Counted from the stretch's first letter, positions 33,307 through 44,594 are shown. The stretch is 64,000 bases of DNA from Eucommia ulmoides (GCA_016647705.1 CM028325.1:31104474-31168473); one strand, 5' to 3'. Translations and numbers: made by a program. Notes: generated from the letters alone by a model not told the origin.

Positions 33307-34224
33307 TCAGAAAATGACATTCCTCAAACTCATTATCCAATCCGGTTTGAGAACAACTTGCAACATTCTCCTCCCCATGACTTGACAAAGCACCTTTTGT
33401 AGAAAAGGTGACCAATTGTTCCGAGAGCTTGGACACTTGGAGACTTTTCTTCCCGTGTTCCTCTCATTTGGCCATTGGTAATTATTGGCCGCCATTTCTT
33501 CCAACAACGCATTAGCTTCAATCGGGGTTTTGGATAACAACGATCCTCCCGAGGCAGCATCAACAATCATTCTGGTTTTGCCATCCAACCTGTTGTAAAA
33601 TAATTGGGTTTGAAACCAATCCTGATACCTGTGTTGAGGGCACCTTCGCAATAGATCCTTGAATCGCTCCCACGCTTCAAATAACGGCTCAAAGTCTTTT
33701 TGGTGAAACTGCACAATTTCACCTCGAAGCTGAGAAGTCTTGGAAGGTGGGAAGAACTTAGTGAGGAACCTTTGAGCAAGGTCCTCTCAAGTATTTATGC
33801 TTCTCGGTTGGATAGATTGGAACCAACCTCGTGCTCTATCACGCAATGAGAAATAGAATAACCTCAACTAGATAACATCCTCAGTAACACCATTGATCTT
33901 CACAGTGTCACATATCTCTAGAAAGGTAGCCAAGTGGACATTCGGATCCTCATGAAGATTCTCTCCATATTGATTTCATTGAACCATGTTGGTCAGGGAG
34001 GGCTTCAACTCGAAATTGTTCACTTGGATTGGTTACTTCCGGATGCCTGAATAATTATCCAGCATCAATGGTCGATAATAATCCCTAAGGACTCTTTGTG
34101 GGCACTCTTCTTGCGGAGGTTGGAATGCCTGCAGCTCCGGCGGTTGCGGGACGTTTTCACCTCCCCCAGCCATAGTAGTAGATTGCTCTTCTTTCTGTTT
34201 ACGAATTTGTTTACTACGCCGCAT
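33307..34224 (-). pseudogene. Athila gag, N-terminal and core
   Basis: The start MRRSKQIRKQKEEQ is at 34224, 126 bases after the primer site. The gag core follows in broken frames: NLHEDPNVHLATFLEICDTV, RLFYFSLRDRARGWF, LAQRFLTKFFPPSKT, PLFEAWERFKDLLRRCPQH, FYNRLDGKTRMIVDAASGGS and ALLEEMAANNYQWP. This is the typical Athila gag order. Stops occur at about 34033, 33980, 33860 and 33785. It would form the virus-like particle. Confidence 0.92.
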
Positions 34225-34349
34225 GCACTGCTCAGTTCAAATAAATAAATCAAATAAACAAATGAATTGAATGAAATTAAAAGCAAAAGAATTATCGTGA
34301 TTAACATTCAACTACTTGGTTACAATATCAACCCAAATTAAAAATACCG

Positions 34350-34367
34350 TCCCCGGCAACGGCGCTA
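34350..34367 (-). promoter_or_regulatory. Primer binding site of the Athila element
   Basis: Minus-strand TAGCGCCGTTGCCGGGGA lies six bases inside the LTR. It differs by one base from the site at 11255-11272. Confidence 0.9.
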
Positions 34368-34373
34368 AAAACT

Positions 34374-35874
34374 TGTACGCTCCAGGATTTTACGTCCTCG
34401 CGGTATATGGCTACTCGCAAGTGTATGAGGTCAAAGTTTTAATATAATAGATCTTTTAAGATCGAATATCGTTCCACTGGGAATGGTGTAATTTAGTTGA
34501 ATATGGTGATTAGCATAGTCTCATATTATCTCGACTATTCAAAAATGGTTTGCATTCTATTTAATCTACTAAGATAAATGACAACTATTAGGTTAGTTCT
34601 AATTACACTAATTACTTAGATATTGATTTCTTTCACATAATGTTTACTTGACTTCATTTAGTTAGCTATAACGGTGTTTATCTATTCCGACAATCTCTGT
34701 ATCTACAACTCTTTCGCTACCTCTACCTAGTGTAAGAAGGGGGATTACACAACTTCGTGTCAACGAAGAAGTCCCCCTCAACGCCTTAACAACCCTAGGT
34801 CACGTGAGTCTTGAGCCAACGTCATGGATTGCATACGTTCTAACGCCCTCTAGGGTCGTTAGAACGTCATGTTATGTTTACCCTAATCCGAATCCGGGGT
34901 TACCTCTCCCGAGTGTCAAATCCCGTATTCTTGGTTTATCAATACAAGCATAATATCAAGAATAACGGTAAACACAATCGAATTTAGACAAACATTCATT
35001 AAAGCAACATTAATTCATTCAACTAACAATTACATGATTTCAACAACACCTAAGTAACATTTAACTAATACTACATGATCTTAGCCATATACCATACAAA
35101 AAAAGAGTGATTCAACATTATTAGATATGAAAAAGTAATTACAAAGATAAAAACAAGAGAATAACGATCAAATCTGAAAGTGAAATGATCCATTGTCGCT
35201 AATGATCAATCCGCAAATGATTTCTCTTTACCCGAATGATGAAACTCCTTCTTGATCTCTCAAAGATAGCTTAAGAACTCTATATTAAGGTTAGGGATGC
35301 TTAACTTCTTGTTTCAGACATGGAAAAAGGGTATAAATAGGCCAAAGGTTTCGAAAATATCTAAAAAGATATTTTCCCTGTTATAAGAAATTGGCCTAGG
35401 CAGTAGTTCCTTCGCCTAGGCAAAGGTTAAGTCGGTTAGAAGTCTGCCTAGGAGATGGTTTCTTCGCCTAGGCGGAGGACTAACTTCTTAGTCTTATTTC
35501 ATTCTGACTGATTTTCGCCTAGGCAGTAGTTTATTCGCCTAGGCGGATTTCAGCGCTCCAACCTTCTGACGGAATTTTGCCTAGGCGGTGGAAACTTCGC
35601 CTAGGCGGATTTCAACACTTTAGCTCTCCAACCTTCTGATGTAATTCCGCCTAGGCGGTGGTTTCTTCGCCTAGACGGATTTCTGCTGGCCTTAAAACCT
35701 CTCTTTTTCATCTTTTCCTTATCGATTTCCCACCGTTTTGCTCGATTTGTCAATTGTTTGCGTCCCTACACTTGACTTATATAAAAAACAACTAAAACAC
35801 AATTAAAACTTTAATAAAATACTTGAAAACTGAAAAATTCGATTTAGAAATAGATATATATTTTACACCTATCA
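34374..35874 (-). repeat. 5' LTR of the Athila element
   Basis: 1501 bp. On the minus strand it begins TGATAGGTGTAAAAT and ends GCGTACA. A TATA box (CTATTTATACC) lies on the minus strand at about 35333-35343. The palindrome array at about 35391-35670 is just upstream of it. The middle shares the CCCGAGTGTCAAA block with the other Athila-type LTRs of the window. Confidence 0.93.
35391..35670. repeat. Palindrome array in U3 of the Athila element
   Basis: About ten CGCCTAGGCGG-type motifs occur in 280 bp, for example around 35413, 35470, 35516, 35535, 35580, 35598 and 35647. They lie 50-330 bp upstream of the TATA box on the minus strand. Some copies have lost one arm. Confidence 0.85.
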
Positions 35875-35879
35875 CTCGG

Positions 35880-36350
35880 ATTGGAAGGAGGTTAGTACGA
35901 GGCGAGAAGAAGGTCACAAAAGAGGGTTTAGGCATTTAGGGTTTAAAATTAAGCGAGAAGTGCTACCTCCGTCTTGTATGTGTTAAAGTTGGGAGTAACA
36001 CCCCTGGCTTATAGAATAGGTTGGAGGTGCAATCTCCGGCCTACCTCTAGCCCAAAAAAATTAAATATAAAGCTAGTAGTAGCACCTTCGGCTTTAACAT
36101 TGTAGAGCCGGAGGTGCTACCTCTAACTCTCTAAAAAAAAATATGGGACCGTATAACTGGTGTTGATAACCTTGGTTTTGCTCCTTTTTTTTCTTTAAAG
36201 AAAACCTAGAGTAGCACTCCCAACTTTAATAAGCCGAAAATGCCATTTCTGGTTTATGTGTGTTATGTAAATAAGATAAAAAGGTGAATTTTTTAATAAA
36301 AAAAAGGAAAAAAAAAAAAAAAAACCCTAATTGATAGGTTAAGAACTCAT
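35880..36350. repeat. Fold-back repeat region with 15-bp hairpin
   Basis: GTAGCACCTTCGGCT (36079-36093) and AGCCGGAGGTGCTAC (36106-36120) form a 15-bp stem with one wobble and a 12-nt loop. The flanks repeat the theme: TTAAAGTTGGGAGT near 35984 is complementary to ACTCCCAACTTTAA near 36218. This resembles a fold-back element. No coding region. Confidence 0.65.
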
Positions 36351-36359
36351 AATCTGAGT

Positions 36360-36700
36360 ATATAATTAGATTATGAAAAAAAAAATACCATGTTGAATTC
36401 AACACGAAATTGAAAAACTGAAATTTTGAAAGTACTATGTTGAATTCAACACAAATCTTAAAATTAACCAAAAAAAAATGTTGAATGTGATATTATTTTG
36501 AAAATCTTATTCAAAAGAATCTGAATATATAATTAGATTATGAAAAAAATACAATATTAAATTCAACACGGTGTGAAAAACTATGAAGATTCCGAAGTAA
36601 TATATTGAATGTAACACGATGTAAAAAATTGAAAATTTTAGAAATACTTTGTTGAATTCAACACGAATTGAAAAAAAATGAAAAAAATGGTAAATGTGAT
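36360..36700. repeat. Degenerate tandem repeat with TTGAATTCAACACG
   Basis: The motif TTGAATTCAACACGA, itself containing the palindrome TTGAATTCAA, recurs at about 36392, 36440, 36560 (decayed), 36605 (decayed) and 36652. It is linked by AAAAACTGAAA-type spacers in units of about 45-70 bp. A longer AATATATAATTAGATTATGAAAA segment also recurs (about 36358 and 36525). Confidence 0.7.
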
Positions 36701-37463
36701 ATCATTTTGAAGAAGTTATTCAAACGAATCAGAATATAGAATTAGGTCGTAAAAAATAATGTGCAAAACAATAGTTATTTTGATTTAAATGAAATAATTT
36801 TGACCTATTTTTTAGGAAGTTATATATCAAGTAAGTAGTTGTATAGACAAATCTGATTAAATAATTACGAAAGACTCATTGGTAACCCGCTTAAAAATAA
36901 GGTTTGTTTAGTAGTTTTACCCTCTTAATAGGACCACAGCTATATTGATCAAGATTATTAAAGCTTAAAATCTGTATTTCCTTTTCAAAAACGTAACTTT
37001 AAAAATAAGCTTAAAGAATGAAGATGTCCAACGGCTATATTGGTTAGGAAATCGAAAAAACCTCTCCCTTAAACCCTAATTCTTTGACCCAAAACATAAT
37101 ATCTTATTGGCCAAGAATCAAAACTCTTTTAAGTTCAAATTCAAGCCTCAAAATGGTTCAAAAATCTTGCTAAAAAATATAGGTCACAAAGTTTTACCGA
37201 AAGAATTACTCAATCTGAAAGTTTGAGGACTGGAACGAATTTCTGCTTAAACCCTCAATTTCAAAAATATTTTTCAAAGAAAATATTTCAAATCAATTAT
37301 AATAATTTCAAAATATTAAAAAAATAATTTATAAGTATTTGACGAGGCAAAAAAAAACTCATAAAACATTCACAAATTTTTAAAAAAATCTTTCACTAAT
37401 CAATCAATTACCTATTTAAATTAGTTGACCATTTGAACAAATCTTTCAAAAGTTCTGGGAATA
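36701..37463. other. AT-rich spacer
   Basis: No repeat partner, element terminus or coding frame with a domain was recognised. Confidence 0.5.
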
Positions 37464-37466
37464 TAA

Positions 37467-38090
37467 GGTCCCGTTTGGTTAGTGTTCCCAACCAAACCTA
37501 ACTCAACCCAACCCAAAAATTCAGGGATTGATTATTGGGAACGCGTTTAGCAACGCACAAAACCCAACCCAACTCAACCCAAAAAATAGGAATTGATTCT
37601 CAAAATCCTAAAGAAATCAGAAACAAAAAAAAGTTATTTTTTTTTGTGCCCAAAAAACTCAACCCAAAGTTCTCAACTTCCGACTTCATCTGCCGGCCGA
37701 CCACCACCATCTGCCGCCGCCTGCCGCCGCCGACCACCGTCCGGCGACCATCGCCAGCGACCGTCCGGCGACCGATCGCCATCTCCAGCCACCTCCGGCG
37801 ACCTTCGCTGCCGGCGGTTACCTCCAGTGACCATCGCCGGCCACCGCCTCCGCCGTCCGGCGATCGTCCGCCGTCTCCGGCCACCTCCGGCGATCTTCCA
37901 CTGCCGCCGGTTACCTCCGGCGACCATGGCCGGCCACCTCCGCCGCCGCCGGCGGCCGTCCAACCACCTTGAAAAATTGTCGTTACCAAACGTAATTCTA
38001 TTCCCAAAATTCTCAACCCAACTCAATTCAATTCAATCCAACCCATTCCAGTTGGGTTCAAAAAAGTGGGAACACTAACCAAACGCCACC
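37467..38090. mobile_element. Tourist-like (PIF/Harbinger) non-autonomous element 2
   Basis: Flanked by TAA on both sides (37464-37466 and 38091-38093). The left terminus GGTCCCGTTTGGTTAGTGTT and right terminus (reverse complement) GGTGGCGTTTGGTTAGTGTT are nearly perfect inverted repeats. They match the ends of the element at 14994-15994. No transposase. The core at about 37690-37965 is strongly GC-rich, built of CCGGCGACC and GCCGCC repeats. Open frames there come from the repeat composition. Confidence 0.88.
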
Positions 38091-38093
38091 TAA

Positions 38094-39148
38094 ATTAACC
38101 AGTAGACTGCTTTATATAATCAGTCAATCATTTTGTCTCAACTTTTAAAAATTTCAAGGTACCTGAAACATTTAGTTGACTATCTTAACCCATCAATCGA
38201 CCATGTCACTCCATTTTCCAAAACTTTTGGTCCCTGAATTCTCCAGTTGACCATTCTCCTAACCAATCGACCATTTGATCTCAAATTTATATTTTCAAAG
38301 TTAAGTTATAATCAGTTGATTGATTTTAACTAACTTAAGCTTTAACAAATTTTAAGATAACAAATCAAGTACGCATATAATCACACAAATATAAGTATTT
38401 AATTGCATATTGATGTAAAGTGAGTTATCCTAGTCAGGTTATCAAGAATTTAAATAATATAAGTGTTGTTTTACATTAATAATATAAAAAATGATTCTTC
38501 GAAAAATACCTTATCATGTCATCATCGTGGTCATTTATCTCTTTGTTTAATGCATCTCATTTTGACATTTCTCCATCTAGGTCCACTATAATTCTCATTA
38601 ATATTCTTTAACTCTTGTAAACAAATCTCAAACACAATATCAGTACAAACAAATATCCAAGTTAATTGAATTATCAAAACCATCAAATTAGAACTTGAAT
38701 CCTTCAGGTTAACACAAACAGTATACATATGATCAGACTATGGTTTTTTTTTACTTTAATCATACATCGTTGAGCCTTGTTTGAGCACTAGATAGAGATA
38801 TTATATAATATGAAAATCATAACTGAGGAGATTCACTTGGTGAAATTCCTATCAACTGGACATAGTTGTGATATGTGGGCAAACATGTCTCACAGTCAGA
38901 AGAGATGCCTTGGAGAAAGTGTTTACCCTAGAAGGGCATATAATCAAAATTGTTTCAATGATAATCAGTTAATTAATTTTTTTTCACCATCTAGCTTTTT
39001 GTATAAACCTAATGGGTTACACACAATGTGAAATAGAAGTTCAGAAAGTTCTTTAAAAAAAATGAAAAGTAATGCTAAATTATTTGGAAGTTCGGAGGCT
39101 AAAGTGAAATTAAGAAAATAAGGAGTCCATGGTTTTGAATCTTGGATA
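38094..39148. other. AT-rich spacer
   Basis: No recognised gene. Short frames at 38531-38728, 38810-39031 and 38965-39162 have no domain. Confidence 0.5.
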
Positions 39149-39153
39149 GTGCC

Positions 39154-40552
39154 TGGTAGCACATAGATACGTCGTTACTTTCACCACAAGTGTACTGATC
39201 AAGTTTTAGTAGAGTAGGAAAAGTAAGAGGTAGTATTCACAAGGATTGGTTGAGATTATCATTGAGTACCATGGTTATCATAACCAACTTTATTTAGGTG
39301 ATAAAAAATATTTTATAATTAATAAATACTAATCTAATTAACTAATTATACTAATTAAACTATATTACTATATTAAGATGTTTAGGGGAATAGATTATTT
39401 AGGGATTAACTTCGTTTACAAAAACATGTTTGGTTTTGTTTAGTTATCAATAACGATATTCGACCTATCTGACAATCTATGTATCATAAACTCATTCACT
39501 CCCTCTCCCGAGTGACAAGTGAATGAATATGTGACTTCACGTTAACACCGAAATCCCCTTCTAGCCTTTTTTAGAACACATAGTCACATGAGTCTTGCCC
39601 CAACGTCATTTATTGCACACTTTCTAACTCTATCCCGGGTTATTAGATCGTCGCGTTGTGTTTAACCCTAGTTCGAATTCGGGATTACCTCTCTCGAGTG
39701 TCAAACCCTAATTTCTCAATATATCTAAACAAGTATATAAGTATGACAAACTAGTAAACACAATCGAATTAGTGAAGAACAACCGTTAAAGAAATACAAC
39801 TCAAATAAATGACATTTTTATAAATTACATTAATCTCATAGATAATCCAAGTTTAGCTCATGACCATAACCATATATACAATGATAAACGGGTTAAACAA
39901 GCTCAAACCAACTACCAAAGTTAAGAAAATAAAGAAAGAAAGAAAAAAACTTAGCCGTATTCCGAAGATCTGCCACTAAAACCGCTCCAAGATCGTTTCT
40001 TCTTCTTCGCTTTGTGTTCTTCTCCTTCGGATTTGGTTGAGCACTCCCCAAAAACCTCTCTAAGCTATCTAAACTTTATATGAGTTCTTCTCCTTCGGAT
40101 TTGGATAGGAGGTAGGAAGATAAAGGGAACAAAAATATCTAAAAATATAAAAAAAATCTACTTTACAGCTGCAGGGGTCACCGCTGCGGCGGTGGGTATG
40201 TCGACAGTGTCATCGCATCGGTGGTGGATGCAGCGGTGGAAGCAAAGAGTTTCATGTCATTTCATTGCTACAACGGTGAGCGATCGGAAGATTTAGGCCC
40301 CTCTCTGTATTTTAACCGCCGCACTGGTGGGCTATAGGTTTTGAATTTTGCCCTTTTTGCTCATTTTCCACTGTTCTTCCACCGTTCTTGATCTGATTTA
40401 GTCGTTTATGATCCGTTTTCATCCATTTTCACCCCAAACACCTGATTTATTACAAAACAAATAAAAAGTATTAAAACATATTAAAATACTATAATAACAC
40501 TCGAAAACTAACAAGTTCGGTTTGGAAATAGATAGGTAAATTACACATATCA
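39154..40552 (-). mobile_element. Solo LTR of an Athila-type element
   Basis: 1399 bp with TG...CA ends on both readings (TGGTAGCAC...ACATATCA). A perfect 5-bp target duplication GTGCC flanks it (39149-39153 and 40553-40557). Minus-strand start TGATATGTG, the CCCGAGTG block and the U3 layout match the other Athila-type LTRs. The palindromes here are of a different sequence, CCGCTGCGGCGG (about 40180). No internal region remains, as left by LTR-LTR recombination. Confidence 0.88.
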
Positions 40553-40557
40553 GTGCC

Positions 40558-41762
40558 TATATAAGAAGAAGACCATTTTGGCCACCCCCTCATGTGAACC
40601 TTCAATCAACACTAATTCAACCTCTCTCATTCTTTATGTGATCGTACTACTAGTTTGATTCTTACTACCACATAGAATCAAAACAGAAATACCTTAGTAT
40701 CTTGAGATTAAAATCGCATTATTAGATATATTAAGAACATTGTCATTACAAAGTTTATCATATAGATATTGTTAGAGGCAAGACATTTGTGTTGTTTCTA
40801 GAAGAACTATTATCTGCTGCCAGAACAAATTTAGATCTAACCATTCTTGGAATTGCCTATCCAAATTACATCTCGGGAACTACTAACTTTAAAGACTAAA
40901 GCACCAAAAAAATTATATCACTAAAATTAAATTTAGTATTTTACTGTTCTATATGTTTTATATTCATACGGATAGATCCAGATATAAGGAATGTGATTTA
41001 AATTTTTTATATTCCTATATATAAATCTAATGATTTTAATATCACATTCCTTCAAAGTTTTCAATAAATCTAGGTCAATCCCCATCAATGCCCCAAATTT
41101 AGTGAGATATGGGAGTAATGAAAAGTTATATTAAAATTGTAACTGTTCTTTCCATGTATAGAAGGTTACAATAATGGTTCCTAGACAGGGATTAGCCTAG
41201 AGCATGGCTTAAAGCTTAGATCGTCCTTGGAAAATCCGAGGGTGATCCTTAGCTCACCAACCTAAGTATAGTAGAATTTTTTGTTCATCATTGGTTTGCC
41301 TCAAGTATGATCCTTCTTGGTAAGACATAATCGTTATCCTCAATCATGTTCAGGGAACCTGGGAAGAATCCTCAGGTTTTACGGTTGCTCTCGATTTCAC
41401 GTGCTTAGCATATGAACTCTAATTATTTTTTCTTCGGGACATAGATTTGCCTCATAAGCAGTATGCTTACATGTAGCAAAGTAATAGTTGTCGTCGAAAA
41501 TGTCCATTTCTATTTAGTGGCTTCCAAATGAACTTCATTCAAAAAATACATTAGCTATTTTTAGTAATCATGGGACTCCTTTCATCCGAAATTAATTGTC
41601 TTATTTTCTTTTTAGGATGTCCCAAATTAATTATCACCATTCTTCTAAAATTTTATTTTATGATATTTCTCAAAATAACATTTTTTTCCATCTTACATTC
41701 TGTTTTTAAAAATTTTTAACACTAGTCCCAATAAGGACAATATAATAAAATAAAAAGTCCTA
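40558..41762. other. Spacer with one short inverted repeat
   Basis: No coding domain. AAGGAATGTGAT (40986-40997) and ATCACATTCCTT (41041-41052) form a perfect 12-bp inverted repeat with a 43-nt loop. The meaning is unknown. Confidence 0.5.
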
Positions 41763-41770
41763 TGCAAAGT

Positions 41771-42277
41771 TAGGGATGACAATGGTTTGGTTTCGTGCGG
41801 GTCTAACTAGAAACCAAAGTAAAAAAGGTTAGGCATATACCAAACTCAAAACCAAAATCAAAATCGTCAGTCTTTTAGAAAATTGTTTTCAAATCAAACC
41901 TATGCAAAACCAAAACCAAAACGTGAAATCGTTAAAAAATTACTGTAAGAAATTATGAAAACCCTAAAATTACCCCAATTAACCCTATAACACACACACA
42001 CATGCGCGCACACACTAGACGTTAAAATATAAATAAATAAATAAAAGTGAGGGTAATATATATAATAAAAATATATCTAAAATACTCGTTATGCAATTCG
42101 GTTTTACGGTTACTATCTCAAAACTAGAAGTAAAACTAAAACCAAAACAAAAATTGCTTCACTTTTCAATTCTAAAACCAAAATCATAACCAGAACCATT
42201 TAATCGGTTTCAAAATCGAACCGTAAAGTTTGGTTTGATTCAGCTACTCATCGATTCGGGTTGAATTGTTATCCCTA
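41771..42277. mobile_element. hAT-like MITE, complete
   Basis: 507 bp with termini TAGGGATGACAAT and, reverse complemented, TAGGGATAACAAT. The flanks TGCAAAGT (41763-41770) and TGTAAAAT (42278-42285) match at 6 of 8 positions, the 8-bp size of hAT target duplications. The interior is A/C-rich with AAAACCAAAACC runs and no coding frame. It is related to 1-404. Confidence 0.7.
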
Positions 42278-42285
42278 TGTAAAAT

Positions 42286-42700
42286 CAAATGTGGCTATAA
42301 CTTTAAGACAGAGTGAGTATTTCCAATTTAAAGTAGCTTTTGGTGAGATATCTTTTCTATGAACTGGAGGCTTATTCAAAACTTGGGAATTCTTTCACTT
42401 GCCTTTTTTCTCTTCATCTTCTTTCTCAAGATTGGAAAGACAAAAGGATTAGGCTTCCCTCTAAGAGTGATAATCCATCTGATATGGGAAAACTCTCGCT
42501 CATAACTGTTAAAGGCATGAGAACCTTAATGGGTCATATCGGGTCAATGATCCGACCCGAAAATATAACCCAATATGTGATTTGGGCTAAGCGCATCAAA
42601 CCCATCGAGAAAGAGGTTGTAGAGGTCCAGAACTCAAATGAAACAGGCCGCATAAGCAGGCCCAATAATGGGTAATTAGAATCCACGGTAACAAAGGCCA
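42286..42700 (+). other. Unrecognised segment with a 111-codon frame
   Basis: The frame 42340-42675 is open, but I recognise no domain. It may be part of the Tat LTR U3 or chance. Nothing more can be said. Confidence 0.3.
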
Positions 42701-43136
42701 AGAACAGATCAGCTCATGACCTTCACGTCCCCTATACATGAGGAACGTTATAATCAACTGGCTGTAATGGCCCATATCTTATGGAAGCAACGTTACAAAG
42801 ATCTTCCCTTGATTTAATGGAGAAGATCGGGGCCATATCCCATAACATTAAGAGGAGATCACGTAACGGGTAACTTCACCCATGCAACGACAGAGGTTCA
42901 CTAAGTCTATATAAAGTGAATGTATCATTATTTTATCTTTATGACTAATTTGAGTGCTTTAACCTTCTCCATAATCAAATTAACTTATTCTCACATCGGA
43001 GATTTTTTGGCCAATACCACATTGGTTTCCCCCTTCAGAACTAATTGGTTTTGAAGGTCAAAAGGTGAAGTTGAAGAGATTTCTGGCACGTGTAGAGCTG
43101 TTACACGTGCTAGGAAATTTTTAGAAAACTGATAGG
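42700..43136 (+). repeat. Partial LTR and leader of the Tat element
   Basis: A TATA box TCTATATAAAG at 42906-42916 follows purine-rich U3-like sequence. An R-U5-like stretch ends in TTTTTTGGCCAATACCACATTGG (about 43002-43024). The pol sequence begins at about 43137, so gag and protease are missing. Exact LTR borders cannot be set because the partner LTR is not in the window. Confidence 0.45.
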
Positions 43137-44110
43137 GGAATCTCTAAGCCAGACTAAGGCAAAGAAGATTAGGAAGCTACTAAAAGAAAATTTAGACGTA
43201 TTTACCTGGTCTCTAAAGGACATGAAAGGCACTAACCCTGATATTGCAGTCCACCAGCTTGACATTTCCAGATCTTACCTACCAGTCAAGCAGAAGAGAA
43301 AAACATTCAGTCCCGAAAAGAAAGAGGTGAATGAATTTGAGGTGAAGAGGTTGCTCTCAATTGGCCATACAAGGGAAGTGATATACCCAAAATAGTTGGC
43401 CAATCCAGTCCTTGTCAAGAAGGAATGAGAAGTAGAAAATGTGTGTGGACTTCATTGACCTCAATCAGGCATGCCCAAAGGACTGCTACCCAATGCTAAG
43501 GATAAACCAGATGGTAGATGTAGCAGCAAGGCATCAAAGACTGTCCATGATAGATGCATACTCAGGCTATAATCAAATTATCATGGATAAGCAAGATAAG
43601 GAAGGGACAACATTTATCACTCCAAGAGGTACTTACTACTACAAAGTAATGTCATTTGACTTGAGGAATGTAGGGGCAACCTATCAAAGGCTAGTGAACC
43701 GTATGTTCTAAGATCAAATTAGAGCAACTATAGAGGTCTAAATAGACGACATGCTGGTCAAAAGTTCCAAGAAGGAGGACTACCTGGTGCATTTGAAAGG
43801 AGGTTTTGTTGTACTGAGGAAGTTCAATATGAAGTTGAACCCAGAAAAATACACTTTTGGTGTTGCATCTGGAAAATTTATGGGCTTCGTGGTGAACCAG
43901 TCAAGCATCATGGTAGATTCAGTAAAGATAGAAGCTGTCAGAAATATGAATTCCCCTACAACCATAAGAGAAGTCCATGTGCTGACAGAAAGGTTGGTTG
44001 CCTTGAACATATTTATTCCCAAATTTACTTATAGACGTGCCCTTTTTTTCAAAATCTTAAGGAGAAGCAGACACTTTCAGTGGGATGAGAACTGTGAACA
44101 AGCACTGTAG
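43137..44110 (+). pseudogene. Tat-lineage gypsy reverse transcriptase
   Basis: The frame contains LLKENLDVFTWS, MKGTNPDIAVHQLDI, CVDFIDLNQACPKDCYP, MIDAYSGYNQI, MSFDLRNVGATYQRLVNRMF and the catalytic IDDMLVKSSK (about 43745-43773), then KLNPEKYTFGVASGKFMGFV. Stops occur at about 43394, 43426, 43711 and just before IDDM, where a Tyr codon has become a stop. The catalytic Asp pair is still present. Gag and protease that should precede it are absent. Confidence 0.9.
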
Positions 44111-44400
44111 TCCATCAAGGACTACTTGGGCTAAGTCAAAATACTAACTAAAGTAAACCCAGTGGATGAGCTCTATCTATACTTGGCGGTGACCCCAGTT
44201 GCAGTAAATGCAGCACTGGTGAAAAATCAGCCAGGAGGGAAAATAATAGTTTACTACATCAACAAGTCATTAGTCCCAGTAGAGACTCGCTATACTAAAC
44301 TAGAAAAACTTGCCCTAGCTTTGGTGACTTCAACGCGGAAGCTCGGACCATATTTTCAAGCACATGAAATCAGTGGCTGACCTCTTATCTCCTCGGAGCT
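44111..44400 (+). pseudogene. Tat RNase H, first domain
   Basis: Motifs DELYLYLAVTPVAVNAALV, GKIIVYYINKSLVPVETRYT, KLEKLALALVTSTRKLGPYF and QAHEI match the RNase H tether that follows RT in Tat elements. It is decayed relative to active RNase H and acts as a connection domain in this lineage. Confidence 0.85.
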
Positions 44401-44594
44401 GTAATACACAGACCAGAGGTTTCCAGACGTCTCATAAAGTGGGCAGTAGAGCTTGGTGAGTTCTTCATCAAGTACAAGCCCAGAACTGCAATTAAATGGG
44501 AAGCCCTGGAAGACTTTATTGCTGAGCTGCCTCATCCAGGAGAAACTATAACGGAAGATGAAGAGTGCCCCAATCAACCAGCTACTCCATAGAA

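Larger units (their letters stand above)
24590..35874 (-). mobile_element. Athila-lineage Ty3/gypsy element, nearly complete but inactive
   Basis: On the minus strand the order is 5' LTR (35874-34374), primer site, gag, protease, RT, RNase H, integrase, palindrome array, extra ORF, polypurine tract and a truncated 3' LTR. Gag, protease and primer site are of Athila type. Frame breaks and stops in gag, RT, RNase H and integrase make it inactive. Target duplication CTCGG is present at both ends. It is the larger relative of the element at 5366-12756. Confidence 0.93.

Noticed and set aside
37535..38078. Pro/Arg-rich open frames up to 161 codons on both strands
   Set aside because: They are produced by the GC-rich CCGGCGACC repeat core of the second Tourist-like element. 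No domain, start context or conservation is visible.
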